Below are positions 34,043 to 43,089 of a stretch of 64,000 bases of DNA, in pieces. The DNA is from Prodigiosinella aquatilis (GTDB lineage Bacteria; Pseudomonadota; Gammaproteobacteria; Enterobacterales; Enterobacteriaceae): NCBI GenBank assembly GCA_030388725.1, contig CP128857.1:1798001-1862000 (forward strand). Direction: 5' to 3'. A model generated the notes under the pieces. The model saw only the letters and a program-made list of their open reading frames with translations. It was not told where the DNA came from and made no database searches. The stretch's first letter is position 1. Each line of letters opens with the position of its first letter. A program made the translations under genes and the position numbers.

Positions 34043-35293
34043 TTAGCTATTGGCGATGCGTAATCCTCTGGCTCCTTCCGATGCCATCACTTTTCCTGTT
34101 GCGGCTGTTTCCACAAATTCACCCCACCAGCACATCAACACCTTGCGTTGTTCCAGATAGGTGGAGCGGTTATAGGCGCGGCGTACTTCGTTGGTGTCTA
34201 CGTGGGCGAGAGCGGCTTCGATCACATCTGGCGGGAACCCTTCTTCATTGGCGGCGGTACTGAATATGGCGCGTAGACCGTGGGATACCAGTACGCTTTT
34301 GTAACCCATACGGCGCAATGCGGCGTTAGCGGTTTGGCTGTTCATCGGCTGCTTGGGATCTTTACTGGATGGAAACAGGTATTCACGGTGTCCGCTGATG
34401 GGCTTCATGGCGTCCAGAATGGCTAACGCCTGCGGGGGCAGGGGAATAATGTGGTCACGGCGCATCTTCATGCGGCCTGCGGGGATCGTCCAGGTTTTAT
34501 CTGTCAGGTTTATCTCGCTCCAGCGGGTTTCAGCGGCTTCGGCGGGACGGGTAACAGTGAGTAGCTGCCATTCAATCAATAAGCGGGTCTGTAACTCAAT
34601 GCTGGCGACCGATAGCGTTTTCATCAAGCCAGGTAATGCCTCTGGCCGAATAGTTGGCATATGGTTTTTCACCGGCGTCTGAAAGGCTTTGCGGATCTTG
34701 GCGGCGGGGTTAGCAGGAATCAGCCCGGAGTTAACCGCATAATCCATCACCTCGTTGATTCGCTGGCTTACCCGTTTGACAGTTTCCAGTTTGCCGCTGG
34801 CCTGTATCGGTTCCAGCGCGGTGATGAAGTGACGAGCAGTAAGTTGGCTGATCGGTAGGGTTCCGATGAACGGGAACACGTATTTTTCCAGCGAACGCCA
34901 GATATCTTTAATGGTGTTCTCGGCCAGCGGTTGAGACTTTTTTAATTCATACCAGTCAGCGGAGACTTTGGCGAACGTGTTTAGGTTGATGGCTTGCTTT
35001 TGTTCGCGCTGCTGTTGCTGATGGAATTGTGGATCGATGCCTTTACTTATCAGCGCTTTTGCCGCTTCACGCCGTTGTCGGGCTTCGGCCAAAGAAACAG
35101 CAGGGAATGAACCAAAGCTGATTAATGCACGTTTCTTTGTATCGGGGCGGTAATAGTTAAAACGCCAGATTTTAGAACCGCTCGGTTTCACCAGCAGATA
35201 CAACCCATCTCCGTCCTGTAGCGTGTATTCCTTCTCGGCAGGTTTGGCGGCTTTGATCTCGGTATTGGTCAGTGGGGTAGTTATACGAGCCAT
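34043..35293 (-). CDS. P4-type tyrosine recombinase integrase
   Basis: A 416-residue integrase: Arm-binding DUF4102-like N-terminus (residues 1-95, NTEIKAAKPAEKEYTLQDG), SAM-like core-binding region (residues 105-190) and catalytic domain. Catalytic residues are Arg in VTRPAEAAETRW, the HGLRAIF box (His, Arg), AALAHVDTNEVRRAYNRSTY (His, then Tyr). It lies 178 bp from tRNA-Pro, facing away from it, as in P4-like elements that use the tRNA 3' end as attachment site. A hairpin separates it from the tRNA. Confidence 0.93.
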   Translation of the reverse strand: MARITTPLTNTEIKAAKPAEKEYTLQDGDGLYLLVKPSGSKIWRFNYYRPDTKKRALISFGSFPAVSLAEARQRREAAKALISKGIDPQFHQQQQREQKQAINLNTFAKVSADWYELKKSQPLAENTIKDIWRSLEKYVFPFIGTLPISQLTARHFITALEPIQASGKLETVKRVSQRINEVMDYAVNSGLIPANPAAKIRKAFQTPVKNHMPTIRPEALPGLMKTLSVASIELQTRLLIEWQLLTVTRPAEAAETRWSEINLTDKTWTIPAGRMKMRRDHIIPLPPQALAILDAMKPISGHREYLFPSSKDPKQPMNSQTANAALRRMGYKSVLVSHGLRAIFSTAANEEGFPPDVIEAALAHVDTNEVRRAYNRSTYLEQRKVLMCWWGEFVETAATGKVMASEGARGLRIANS

Positions 35294-35392
35294 CGTAGTT
35301 ATACGCTTTTGTAGTTATATGGGATGGTATAACTAAGCGTATAACTAAACTTTCCGGCTGTAAACGGGGTATGCCGAGAGATAACAGGCAAC

Positions 35393-35428
35393 AAAAAACC
35401 CGCAAACTCAGTGAGAATGCGGGTTTTT
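35393..35428. terminator. bidirectional hairpin between tRNA and integrase
   Basis: AAAAAACCCGCA / TGCGGGTTTTT stem with flanking A and T runs works as a terminator on both strands. It lies 43 bp after the tRNA 3' end and is copied at 23819-23854, so it belongs to the element and would stop tRNA read-through into int. Confidence 0.85.
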
Positions 35429-35470
35429 GTGGGGTTTCCGGTAGTGAACGAGACTAACCGAATATATATT

Positions 35471-35547
35471 TGGTCGGCACGAGAGGATTTGAACCTCCGA
35501 CCCCTGACACCCCATGACAGTGCGCTACCAGGCTGCGCTACGTGCCG
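35471..35547 (-). tRNA. proL: tRNA-Pro (GGG anticodon, proL-like)
   Basis: Reverse complement reads CGGCACGTAGCGCAGCCTGG at the 5' end and closes with GGTTCAAATCCTCTCGTGCC plus GACCA. It has 77 bases, the CCA is encoded, the acceptor arm CGGCACG/CGTGCCG is perfect, and the anticodon is GGG in ATGGGGTG. This matches E. coli proL, and so does its place beside yejM. The 3' part is the integration site of the P4-like element. Confidence 0.96.
35476..35493. other. right attachment site in the tRNA-Pro 3' end
   Basis: GGCACGAGAGGATTTGAA in the T-arm and acceptor end of the tRNA gene, repeated imperfectly at 23857-23874. The integrase leaves the tRNA intact because the element brings its own 3' end copy. 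Confidence 0.6.
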
Positions 35548-35625
35548 ACGCTGTGGGGGCATATACTACCGTTTCTCGCTTTGATTGCAATAGCCTTACG
35601 AAACGACTGCTTTAGATTTAGGCAG

Positions 35626-37401
35626 TTAGTCAGCAATAAATCGCCGTTCGTCGGTCAATACCTGCAATAACAGATCCAACTGCGGTTTTTCATTCAATAA
35701 TTCATGACCTTCCTGATTATAAGCCCGGTAATTGCCGTGACTCCCGAGTTCAATAATCTGTTTTGGTGTGGTAATGATCAAATCACTCCCATCACCGTTG
35801 ACCAGCCAGTTATCTCGTCGCTCTGCTGTAAACAGGTCTTCTCCCTGTGAGTAATCGCTGGATGGCGTTTTTACATGTAGCAGACGTTGCATCAATGTGG
35901 TCATAACGTCTTTGTTATCCGTCATTTTGTTGATGGTCTGTGCGGGTGTGCCAGGCCAGTGAATGACCAGCGGAACCTGCCACAACGAGCGTTTCATCGG
36001 CGTCGGCGAGTTATCGCCTGGGCGTTGGGCATTTCCTTGTTCAGCCGTGATAACCACCACGGTTTTATCCAGCATATTTTTGTCACGCAGCACACTGATG
36101 ATCCGTTCAATTTGCTGGTCCACGCGCTGATTACCCTGAAGGTAGAGGCGTTGTTGTTCCGCAGCTGGGCTTTTAGACGTAGTTGCCTGCCAACTGGTGT
36201 GGTTTAGCTCAATGAATGAGAACCACGGTTCGGTTGTGCCGGCGCGACTGTCCAGCCATTTTTGCCATTGCGTGGTGATGATTTCATCACTTTGCGCATC
36301 TGGCGTTGGCAGTGAGAAGTCAGCCAGAAGTGCTTGTCGGTAAAGAGGACTGTCGAATCCACTGGCAGAAAACAGACCGAACTGATAACCCTGCTGACTT
36401 AACGCGGTAATCAGCGCAGAGGGCTTACTGCTGTTGAGAACACTGTCTATATAGGTGGAGGAGATACCATAGAACAGGTTGAACAACCCACTGTCCTGCT
36501 GCATACCGGCACTGTAATGGTCACTGAACCGAATATTTTCAGACGCAAAACGGGTCAGGTTAGGCATAGCATGTGGCGTATTCTGATCAGGAATACTGTC
36601 TACCATTACCATTAACAGGTTATAGCCACTGCCGGCATCACTAAAGGCGATGTCGCTCAGTGGATATTCCACCGAAACTGCTTCGGGATTACCTTGTCGC
36701 AGCAGTCTGCGCTGATATTCCTGTGCGTTGAGCAGACCGTGTTTCTCCAGAAAACGGCGTGCAGTCATCGGGTAAGAAAGCGGTAAGTTAGAGCGCTGCA
36801 TGGTTATCGGGCGATAGAAATTGGCATCAGCCCAGATGTACATTAGATGCGAGGCACAAAACGAAATGATAAAAATACCCACCAGCGGTTTGGCAAAATG
36901 ATGACGTCGATTCAGGCTACGCAATTTTTGCCAGCACCAAGTACCAAACAGCATCTCCACCATAAATATGACGGGCACCCCAATAAACATCAATTGCCAG
37001 TCACGGACCATCTCGCTCTGGTTGGGGTTGGTTACCAGTTCCCATACAGTGGGATTAAGGTGCAGGTGGAAACGAGTAAAAACAGCAGCATCGACGATGA
37101 GCAGTGTGAGTCCCGTCGTTGCTATCGCCGCTGATAAAAACCGCAACAATCGTTGCGACATAACGACAAATGTCAGAGGGAAAATAATCAGCAGATACGC
37201 GGAAAAACCAATAAAACTAAAGTGTCCAAGCCAACTGACCAGCGCATAAAGACGCCCGGTCAGTGATGATGGCCAGTCGGTAACAAACAGATAACGGCTA
37301 CCTAGCCCGAGGCTGAGGAGAATGTTAAACAAGGCAAACCAGTGTCCCCAGCTGATCATCTGGGAAACTTTTTCGCGGTAGCGCTGGCGGTTGGTTACCA
37401 T
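35626..37401 (-). CDS. yejM: YejM/PbgA inner-membrane LPS regulator
   Basis: A 591-residue protein (E. coli 586). Five N-terminal membrane helices (about residues 18-190; WFALFNILLSLGLGSRYLF, HFSFIGFSAYLLIIFPLTFV) carry the cardiolipin/LPS-sensing part, followed by RANL-like RSNLPLSYPMTARRFLEKHG and a periplasmic alkaline-phosphatase-like sulfatase fold (LLMVMVDSIPDQNTPHAMPN; VVVITAEQGN). It restrains LapB-FtsH degradation of LpxC and thereby tunes LPS synthesis. Co-directional with yejL, 13 bp away. Neighbour order as in E. coli. Confidence 0.95.
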   Translation of the reverse strand: MVTNRQRYREKVSQMISWGHWFALFNILLSLGLGSRYLFVTDWPSSLTGRLYALVSWLGHFSFIGFSAYLLIIFPLTFVVMSQRLLRFLSAAIATTGLTLLIVDAAVFTRFHLHLNPTVWELVTNPNQSEMVRDWQLMFIGVPVIFMVEMLFGTWCWQKLRSLNRRHHFAKPLVGIFIISFCASHLMYIWADANFYRPITMQRSNLPLSYPMTARRFLEKHGLLNAQEYQRRLLRQGNPEAVSVEYPLSDIAFSDAGSGYNLLMVMVDSIPDQNTPHAMPNLTRFASENIRFSDHYSAGMQQDSGLFNLFYGISSTYIDSVLNSSKPSALITALSQQGYQFGLFSASGFDSPLYRQALLADFSLPTPDAQSDEIITTQWQKWLDSRAGTTEPWFSFIELNHTSWQATTSKSPAAEQQRLYLQGNQRVDQQIERIISVLRDKNMLDKTVVVITAEQGNAQRPGDNSPTPMKRSLWQVPLVIHWPGTPAQTINKMTDNKDVMTTLMQRLLHVKTPSSDYSQGEDLFTAERRDNWLVNGDGSDLIITTPKQIIELGSHGNYRAYNQEGHELLNEKPQLDLLLQVLTDERRFIAD

Positions 37402-37414
37402 ATACAGGTCAAAA

Positions 37415-37642
37415 TCAATGTGTTTTATCTGCTGTTACTGAAGCTTGTAGTGCTTCAGCGAAAGAGCGGGCCAGCACCTGACGTTGTGCCGGGGCCACGC
37501 TAGTGTTAATCAGGTTGGTCACCATGTTTCCCAACACCATCAATGCGAGATCGGTTGGTGTGCGGCGGTTTTCCAGAACCTTGACCAAGTCTGATAGTAA
37601 CTGTTCAACTTGCTCGTCACTATAACGGGATGATTGTGGCAT
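37415..37642 (-). CDS. yejL: YejL family protein
   Basis: A 75-residue DUF1414 protein, same length as E. coli YejL. Sequence PQSSRYSDEQVEQLLSDLVK, then HRTPTDLALMVLGNMVTNLI-like RRTPTDLALMVLGNM, and QRQVLARSFAEALQASV. Helical, function unknown. It sits between divergent yejK and yejM, likely in one unit with yejM. Confidence 0.93.
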   Translation of the reverse strand: MPQSSRYSDEQVEQLLSDLVKVLENRRTPTDLALMVLGNMVTNLINTSVAPAQRQVLARSFAEALQASVTADKTH

Positions 37643-37818
37643 AAAATGGTGCTTCTTAAGCGACTAAAGTCGAACATATTACCGTATAAGAGCGTCTTTT
37701 TCCGCACTTTTATCATTTCGGCCCGTGGATGCGTTATCTCTGTGTGGTAGTGGCTTTTGGTTGCAGCGAGGATACTTAGGTGCTTGAATACGTTCCCCCG
37801 CTAAAAGGAGAGTTTATC

Positions 37819-38826
37819 ATGAGTCTGGATATCGACCAGATTGCCCTGCATCAGCTCATCAAACGCGATGAGCAAACACTGGAAATGGTGTTGCGTGATT
37901 CGCTGTTATCCACCAATGACGCCGTTAACGAAATGATGGCTGAACTGCATCGTGTCTATAGTGCTAAAAATAAGGCCTATGGCCTGTTTAATGAGCAAAG
38001 TGAACTGGCAGATGCATTACGTGCCTGCCGTAAGGGAGACGATGACTTTCTGGCATTTACCCGTGCCGCGACAGGGCGTCTGCGTGATGAACTGGCAAAA
38101 TATCCGTTTGCGGAAGGGGGGGTGGTTCTGTTTTGCCAATATCGCTATTTGGCGGTGGAGTATTTGCTGATCGCGGTGTTGAACAGTTGTAATAGTTTGC
38201 GGGTAAACGAACAATTGGATATCAGCAGCACTCATTATCTGGATATTCACCATGCCGATATTGTGGCACGTATCGATTTGACTGAATGGGAGACCAACCC
38301 GTCATCAACTCGTTATCTCACTTTCCTGAAAGGGCGGGTCGGGCGCAAGGTATCTGATTTTTTCATGGATTTCCTGGCCGCAGCCGAAGGGCTGGATACC
38401 AAAGCGCAGAACCGTGGCTTGCTCAAGGCTGTTGATGACTATTGCGCTGATGCGCAATTGGATAAAAATGAGCGTCAGCAATACCGTCAGCAAGTGTACA
38501 GCTATTGCAACGAACAGTTGCAAGCAGGAGATGAGATTGAAGTGGCAGCCTTGTCCGGTGAGTTACCGACTTTAGGAGATCAGAGTTTTCAGGACTTTTC
38601 CATCGGACAAGGCTATGAACTTGAGGAGAGTTTCCCGGCAGATCGCAGCACGTTGCGGCAACTGACCAAGTTCGCCGGCAGTGGCGGCGGCCTGAGTATC
38701 AACTTCGATGCATTACTGTTGGGGGAACGTATTTTCTGGGATCCGGCGACTGATACTTTGACTATCAAGGGAACACCACCGAATTTGCGTGATCAACTAC
38801 AGCGTCGCCTGGGCGGCGGTAACTGA
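37819..38826 (+). CDS. yejK: nucleoid-associated protein YejK (NdpA)
   Basis: A 335-residue protein, the same length as E. coli YejK when started at ATG 37819 (AAAGGAG upstream; an earlier ATG at 37780 is not supported). Start SLDIDQIALHQLIKRDEQTL, mid-section RYLTFLKGRVGRKVSDFFMD, end INFDALLLGERIFWDPATDT. It localises to the nucleoid and can relax DNA supercoils with topoisomerase IV in reported work. Divergent from yejL. Confidence 0.95.
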   Translation: MSLDIDQIALHQLIKRDEQTLEMVLRDSLLSTNDAVNEMMAELHRVYSAKNKAYGLFNEQSELADALRACRKGDDDFLAFTRAATGRLRDELAKYPFAEGGVVLFCQYRYLAVEYLLIAVLNSCNSLRVNEQLDISSTHYLDIHHADIVARIDLTEWETNPSSTRYLTFLKGRVGRKVSDFFMDFLAAAEGLDTKAQNRGLLKAVDDYCADAQLDKNERQQYRQQVYSYCNEQLQAGDEIEVAALSGELPTLGDQSFQDFSIGQGYELEESFPADRSTLRQLTKFAGSGGGLSINFDALLLGERIFWDPATDTLTIKGTPPNLRDQLQRRLGGGN

Positions 38827-39013
38827 TCTGTTGCGATATGGATTTGTATTGAATCAGGATTTTTGTAAAAAATGTGGGCAGAGCAAGGTATTGATAACTG
38901 ATTATTCGGTATTTTACTGGCAATCTGGGGCCTCGGCTGAGTGTGTTTTTAGCGAATTAATACCGGGAAACCATTACTGAAACCAGCAAAACCACCGCAG
39001 ATAAGGGGTACTG

Positions 39014-39532
39014 ATGCAAAACCCATATCCTATGGACGGCAGTTGTGATTGTGGGGCTATCCGCTACCGTCTGAAATGCGCACCGTTGGTAGTGCACTGC
39101 TGCCATTGTAGCTGGTGTCAGCGGGAAAGCGGCTCGGCATTTGCCTTGAATGCCATGATTGAGTCAGACAACGTGGAATTGCTCAGTGGTGAGCCTCTGC
39201 TGGTGAACACACCATCCAACAGCGGACAAGGGCAACAGATCGCTCGCTGTCCTAAATGCTATGTGGCATTGTGGAGCCACTATGCTGGCAGTGGCCCGCT
39301 GACCCGGTTCGTGCGGGTTGGGACCTTGACTCATCCGGAACTGTTGCCGCCAGATGTGCATATTTTTACCCAATCTAAACTACCGTGGGTGATTCTGCCG
39401 CAGGAAACTCCGGCGTTTGCCGAATACTACGACCGCCAAACGGTGTGGCAAGAAGAGAGCCTGCGGCGTGCGGCCCTGTTGGTGCCGAAAATCAAAGCGT
39501 ATCAAGCTGCTTTAAGGTCACCCCGGAACTGA
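39014..39532 (+). CDS. GFA-family (glutathione-dependent formaldehyde-activating enzyme-like) protein
   Basis: A 172-residue zinc-binding protein of the GFA superfamily. Cysteine pairs: GSCDCGAIRY (site 1), CCHCSWCQRESGSAFALNAM (site 2) and ARCPKCYVALWSHY. The fold suits binding of glutathione or a related thiol adduct; the enzymatic role of such small members is unproved. It interrupts the yejK-rplY neighbourhood compared with E. coli, so it is an accessory insertion. Confidence 0.85.
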   Translation: MQNPYPMDGSCDCGAIRYRLKCAPLVVHCCHCSWCQRESGSAFALNAMIESDNVELLSGEPLLVNTPSNSGQGQQIARCPKCYVALWSHYAGSGPLTRFVRVGTLTHPELLPPDVHIFTQSKLPWVILPQETPAFAEYYDRQTVWQEESLRRAALLVPKIKAYQAALRSPRN

Positions 39533-39560
39533 AGTTCACCGCCGTTGTCGATAGAAATAA

Positions 39561-39586
39561 AAAACGCCGCTAATGCGGCGTTTTTC
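39561..39586. terminator. bidirectional terminator between the GFA gene and rplY
   Basis: AAAACGCCGC-TAAT-GCGGCGTTTT, perfect 10-bp stem with A and T runs on both sides; serves the two convergent genes. Confidence 0.9.
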
Positions 39587-39616
39587 TCTCCGGGATACCG
39601 GATAACTTCAGCGTGA

Positions 39617-39901
39617 TTAAACGCGAACGAAGTCGATGTGAGTTAATTTAGGCTTGAAAGCATGACGCTGAACAGCCTGAATTTTCACTTTGGTTTCTTT
39701 GCCATCGATAACGAGGGAGATAACTGCATCGTAAAAACCGCCTTTCCCTTCCTGGTTTTTAACGATATCGTGATCCAGCTCGATAGAAACCGGCGCTTCC
39801 GCACCACCATAAACGATGGCTGGGAATTTGTTCGCATTACGCAGGCGGCGGCTCGCACCCTTACCCTGCTCTTTGCGTACTTCTGCATTGATAGTAATCA
39901 T
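39617..39901 (-). CDS. rplY: 50S ribosomal protein L25
   Basis: A 94-residue L25, nearly identical to E. coli: ITINAEVRKEQGKGASRRLR, then KFPAIVYGGAEAPVSIELDH and QRHAFKPKLTHIDFVRV. It binds 5S rRNA loop E. Single-gene unit, as usual. Confidence 0.97.
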   Translation of the reverse strand: MITINAEVRKEQGKGASRRLRNANKFPAIVYGGAEAPVSIELDHDIVKNQEGKGGFYDAVISLVIDGKETKVKIQAVQRHAFKPKLTHIDFVRV

Positions 39902-40037
39902 GTCTTTCTCGACTTTAAAAAAGTGATCCTGCTACAGGCGACCCAGCAACAGGTTGGATATTCCGCTTGTGTTTAGACAAAAGCGGGCGGAATTCTATCG
40001 GAATCTGGCCCAGCGGGCAAATGAAACCGCCATTTAA

Positions 40038-41798
40038 TCAGCCGCGCAGTTCATTCGCTCTGCGGTAGCGGCCCTGGTAGTCGAATATTTTTTCCCGCAC
40101 TTGCCAGAATTTGCCTTGTTGGCGTGCGACAACAAAATCGGGAGCTCGCAGTAGCGGTTGTTGCTGTGTGATCTCGGCGGCAGTCTGCCAGTGGAAGGGG
40201 ATACCGGGCGCACGCAGGTGGACGCGTAGAAAATGGATCTGAAAAACGTGCCGCTGGGCCGGTGTCTGCAAGCGGAAACGCTCACTAACTTCAGCACCAT
40301 CTTCATCATGATAGGTGATGTTCAACCATTCGCCTTTGGTATCCAGGCCATGAACCATACTCATACCACTGCAACGCAGTACCAGCGCGTCTTTCAGCTT
40401 TAGCGCCGCTTTCAGCATGTCGTCCGGGTCTACCAGTATTTCTTCACATTGATGGCAACGGCGGGCGGCAATATCATTTTCTGCTCCACAGTGCGGACAG
40501 GTTTTGAAACGAAAGCGGTAATCGCATTGTTGACGGCGGCCATCCTCATCCTCACTCCACCCCTGACAGCGTCTCCCGTAGTGTTCAATCACGGTGCCGT
40601 CGTCGGTACATTTGCCCCAGAACAGATTGGCAAAGCCGCACTGTGGGCAGAAGACCTGTACTGGCTGGCTATCGCTATGCGGTTTACGCTTGCCGACTTC
40701 GGGTGTATACAGGTCGTGTGGATTACCGGCGTAGTCGAGAATCAGACAATCAGTTTTTCCCGCAGACAATCGCAAACCGCGCCCGACGATCTGCTGATAG
40801 AGGCTGACGGATTCGGTCGGGCGTAGAATGGCGATAACGTCTACGTGAGGAGCATCAAAACCGGTGGTTAATACGGCGACATTGACCAGATAGCGCAATT
40901 GTTGCTGTTTAAACGCCTCAATCAGCGAATCACGTCTGGCTGCTGGTGTGTCAGCGCTGATAAGCGCGGCCTGACCGTCGGGTAGCAAACGTTCAATCTC
41001 ACTGGCATGTTCCACCGTGGCGGCAAAAATCATCACCCCGTTACGATCGGCGGCATATTCGACAATCTGGTGGATAATTTGTGGTGTAACCCGTTGTTGA
41101 CGTTTCAATTCACGGTTAAGGTCTTCCTCGCTGAATAAACCGTTACTGTGAGCGCTCAACTGGCTGAAATCATACTGTACTACTGGCATATCCAGGCGCT
41201 GTGGCGGCACCAGAAAAGCGTGCTTGATCATGTAGCGTAGCGGTAACTCATAAATGCAGTCCCGGAACAGGCAGTGCTCATCACCCCGGATCATGCCGTG
41301 GTAGTGGTATTGATAGATCCAGCCTTTTCCCAGGCGGTAGGGTGTAGCAGTCAGTCCCAGCAAACGCAACTGTGCATTGGATTGTTGGAGATGATGAATA
41401 ATTTGCTGATATTGGCTGCTATCGTCGTCGCTGACCCGGTGGCATTCATCAATAATCAATAATGAAAAAGCCTGTTCAAACAGGGCCAGATTGCGGGCGA
41501 CTGACTGTACGCTGCCAAAAACCACCTTGCCCTGACTCTGTCGCTGTTGCAGTCCGGCGGCAAAGATGTTGGCCTCCAGCCCCAGGGCACAGTATTTTTC
41601 GTGGTTCTGCGCTACCAGCTCTTTGACATGCGCCAGCACCAGCACGCGACCACGGGCTAACCGGGCCAGTTCGGCGATCACCAGACTTTTTCCCGCGCCA
41701 GTGGGCAGAACGATCACGGCGGGTGTAGTGTGGTGCCGAAAGTAGTCGAGGGTGGCTGTTACGGCATCTTGCTGATAAGGCCGCAGTGTAAAAGACAT
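40038..41798 (-). CDS. radD: RadD (YejH) DNA-repair helicase-like ATPase
   Basis: A 586-residue superfamily 2 protein, the length of E. coli RadD. Motif I LPTGAGKSLVIAELARL, motif II IIDECHRVS, motif III LLGLTATPYR, and motif VI QIVGRGLRLSAGK. C-terminal zinc knuckles CPQCGFANLFWGKC and CPHCGAENDIAARRCHQC. RadD acts with RecA in recombination and tolerance of replication damage. The gene lies 3 bp beyond the small upstream gene's stop and is read with it. Confidence 0.95.
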   Translation of the reverse strand: MSFTLRPYQQDAVTATLDYFRHHTTPAVIVLPTGAGKSLVIAELARLARGRVLVLAHVKELVAQNHEKYCALGLEANIFAAGLQQRQSQGKVVFGSVQSVARNLALFEQAFSLLIIDECHRVSDDDSSQYQQIIHHLQQSNAQLRLLGLTATPYRLGKGWIYQYHYHGMIRGDEHCLFRDCIYELPLRYMIKHAFLVPPQRLDMPVVQYDFSQLSAHSNGLFSEEDLNRELKRQQRVTPQIIHQIVEYAADRNGVMIFAATVEHASEIERLLPDGQAALISADTPAARRDSLIEAFKQQQLRYLVNVAVLTTGFDAPHVDVIAILRPTESVSLYQQIVGRGLRLSAGKTDCLILDYAGNPHDLYTPEVGKRKPHSDSQPVQVFCPQCGFANLFWGKCTDDGTVIEHYGRRCQGWSEDEDGRRQQCDYRFRFKTCPHCGAENDIAARRCHQCEEILVDPDDMLKAALKLKDALVLRCSGMSMVHGLDTKGEWLNITYHDEDGAEVSERFRLQTPAQRHVFQIHFLRVHLRAPGIPFHWQTAAEITQQQPLLRAPDFVVARQQGKFWQVREKIFDYQGRYRRANELRG

Positions 41799-41801
41799 CG
41801 C

Positions 41802-42041
41802 CTAGTGTTGACAGATTTTACTGGCGTGGGTGGTAAAACGCGCACTCTGCAGAACAAATTTGCCTTTCCTGGCTAAAAACTGCACCAGCATCTCGGCGGT
41901 CATATCGCTGGCCGAGTAAGTATGAAAGCGGGCATCGTTGCCAAAGCGGATGTTTATGGTGGTGATTAACTGTTCAGTCGTAAAAGGGGTTTCGGCCGCC
42001 AGCATCATTTGCAGCACCTCATGACCATGAATAGATGACAT
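41802..42041 (-). CDS. YecH family metal-binding protein (DUF2492)
   Basis: A 79-residue protein of the YecH/DUF2492 family: SSIHGHEVLQMMLAAETPF, RFGNDARFHTYSASDMTAEM and the C-terminal KICQH, which supply His and Cys ligands. In E. coli the middle word is FHTCSA, so one cysteine is Tyr here. AAGGAGC precedes the ATG. It is co-directional with and just upstream of radD, a position not shared with E. coli. Confidence 0.82.
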   Translation of the reverse strand: MSSIHGHEVLQMMLAAETPFTTEQLITTINIRFGNDARFHTYSASDMTAEMLVQFLARKGKFVLQSARFTTHASKICQH

Positions 42042-42288
42042 CGTATCGCTCCTTATTATAAATTGCTTCCATTATGCCTGTTACTCATGGCAGGAGCGAC
42101 CCTTTGGGTCAGTGGGTCAATAGTGTCTGATTGACTGGGTCTCTCCATCGGCGTAACACGCCGTTATGCTAATGTGTGCTTAGGGTGTATAACGCTACTC
42201 TTCTTTTTTTATGCTGACGGGCAGATCTCGCGCTTCTGGCGGATTCAACCTGGTCAGTCAGCCGGGTAATATAGGCAGTAAACGTTTA

Positions 42289-42987
42289 ATGAGACTGGAT
42301 AAATTTCTATCCCAACAGTTAGGGATAAGCCGTTCACTGATCGTGCGGGAATTGCGCGCCCAGCGGGTTACGGTGCAAGGTGAAGTGATAAAAAGCGGAT
42401 CATTCAAACTGCTACCGGAACACGTGGTTGAATTTGACGGCAAGCCCCTGCAACAGCAAAACGGGCCACGTTATTTTATGCTGCACAAACCGCTGGGTTA
42501 TGTCTGTTCTACCGACGATCCTGACCATCCGACAATCCTTTATTTTATGGATGAGCCGGTAGCGTATAAATTGCATCCCGCCGGACGGCTGGATATTGAT
42601 ACCAGTGGCTTGGTGTTATTAACCGATGATGGCCAGTGGTCGCACCGGATCACGTCGCCAAAACACCATTGTGAAAAAACCTATCTGGTGACGCTTGAAC
42701 AGCCAGTGAATGCCGATACCGCAGCGCAATTTGCGACAGGTATACAATTGCATAATGAAAAAACACTGACCCGTCCCGCGCTGCTGGAGAAGGTAACGGA
42801 ATATCAGGTGAGGTTGACGATCAGTGAAGGCCGCTACCATCAGGTAAAACGGATGTTTGCCGCCGTGGGGAACCATGTTGTGGCGCTGCATCGTGAACGC
42901 ATCGGTGCCATTGTGCTGGGCAGTGATCTGAAACCGGGAGAGTACCGTGCGCTGACGGCGGAGGAAGTTGCCAGCGTCGGGTTGTAA
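42289..42987 (+). CDS. rsuA: 16S rRNA pseudouridine-516 synthase RsuA
   Basis: A 232-residue enzyme (E. coli 231), start ATG 42289 because the family begins MRLDKF; an open frame 26 codons longer has no counterpart. S4 domain residues 1-55, then GPRYFMLHKPLGYVCSTDDP, the catalytic-Asp motif AGRLDIDTSGLVLLTDDGQW, and SEGRYHQVKRMFAAVGNHVV. Own terminator downstream. Confidence 0.96.
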   Translation: MRLDKFLSQQLGISRSLIVRELRAQRVTVQGEVIKSGSFKLLPEHVVEFDGKPLQQQNGPRYFMLHKPLGYVCSTDDPDHPTILYFMDEPVAYKLHPAGRLDIDTSGLVLLTDDGQWSHRITSPKHHCEKTYLVTLEQPVNADTAAQFATGIQLHNEKTLTRPALLEKVTEYQVRLTISEGRYHQVKRMFAAVGNHVVALHRERIGAIVLGSDLKPGEYRALTAEEVASVGL

Positions 42988-43035
42988 CTGCCTGCATTTG
43001 GAACGGACGTCCTGTAATACGATTAACTCTTTATC

Positions 43036-43066
43036 CCCGCTGATGCTACTGGCAGCGGGCTTTTGT
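43036..43066 (+). terminator. terminator after rsuA
   Basis: CCCGCTG / CAGCGGG stem (43036-43042 with 43053-43059) followed by CTTTTG. It lies 48 bp after the rsuA stop, just before bcr. Confidence 0.8.
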
Positions 43067-43089
43067 CATCTCTAAAGGAATTGTTTTCC

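Noticed and set aside
35299..35562. 87-codon minus-strand frame over tRNA-Pro
   Set aside because: It translates the tRNA gene and the terminator hairpin, so it is not a protein gene.
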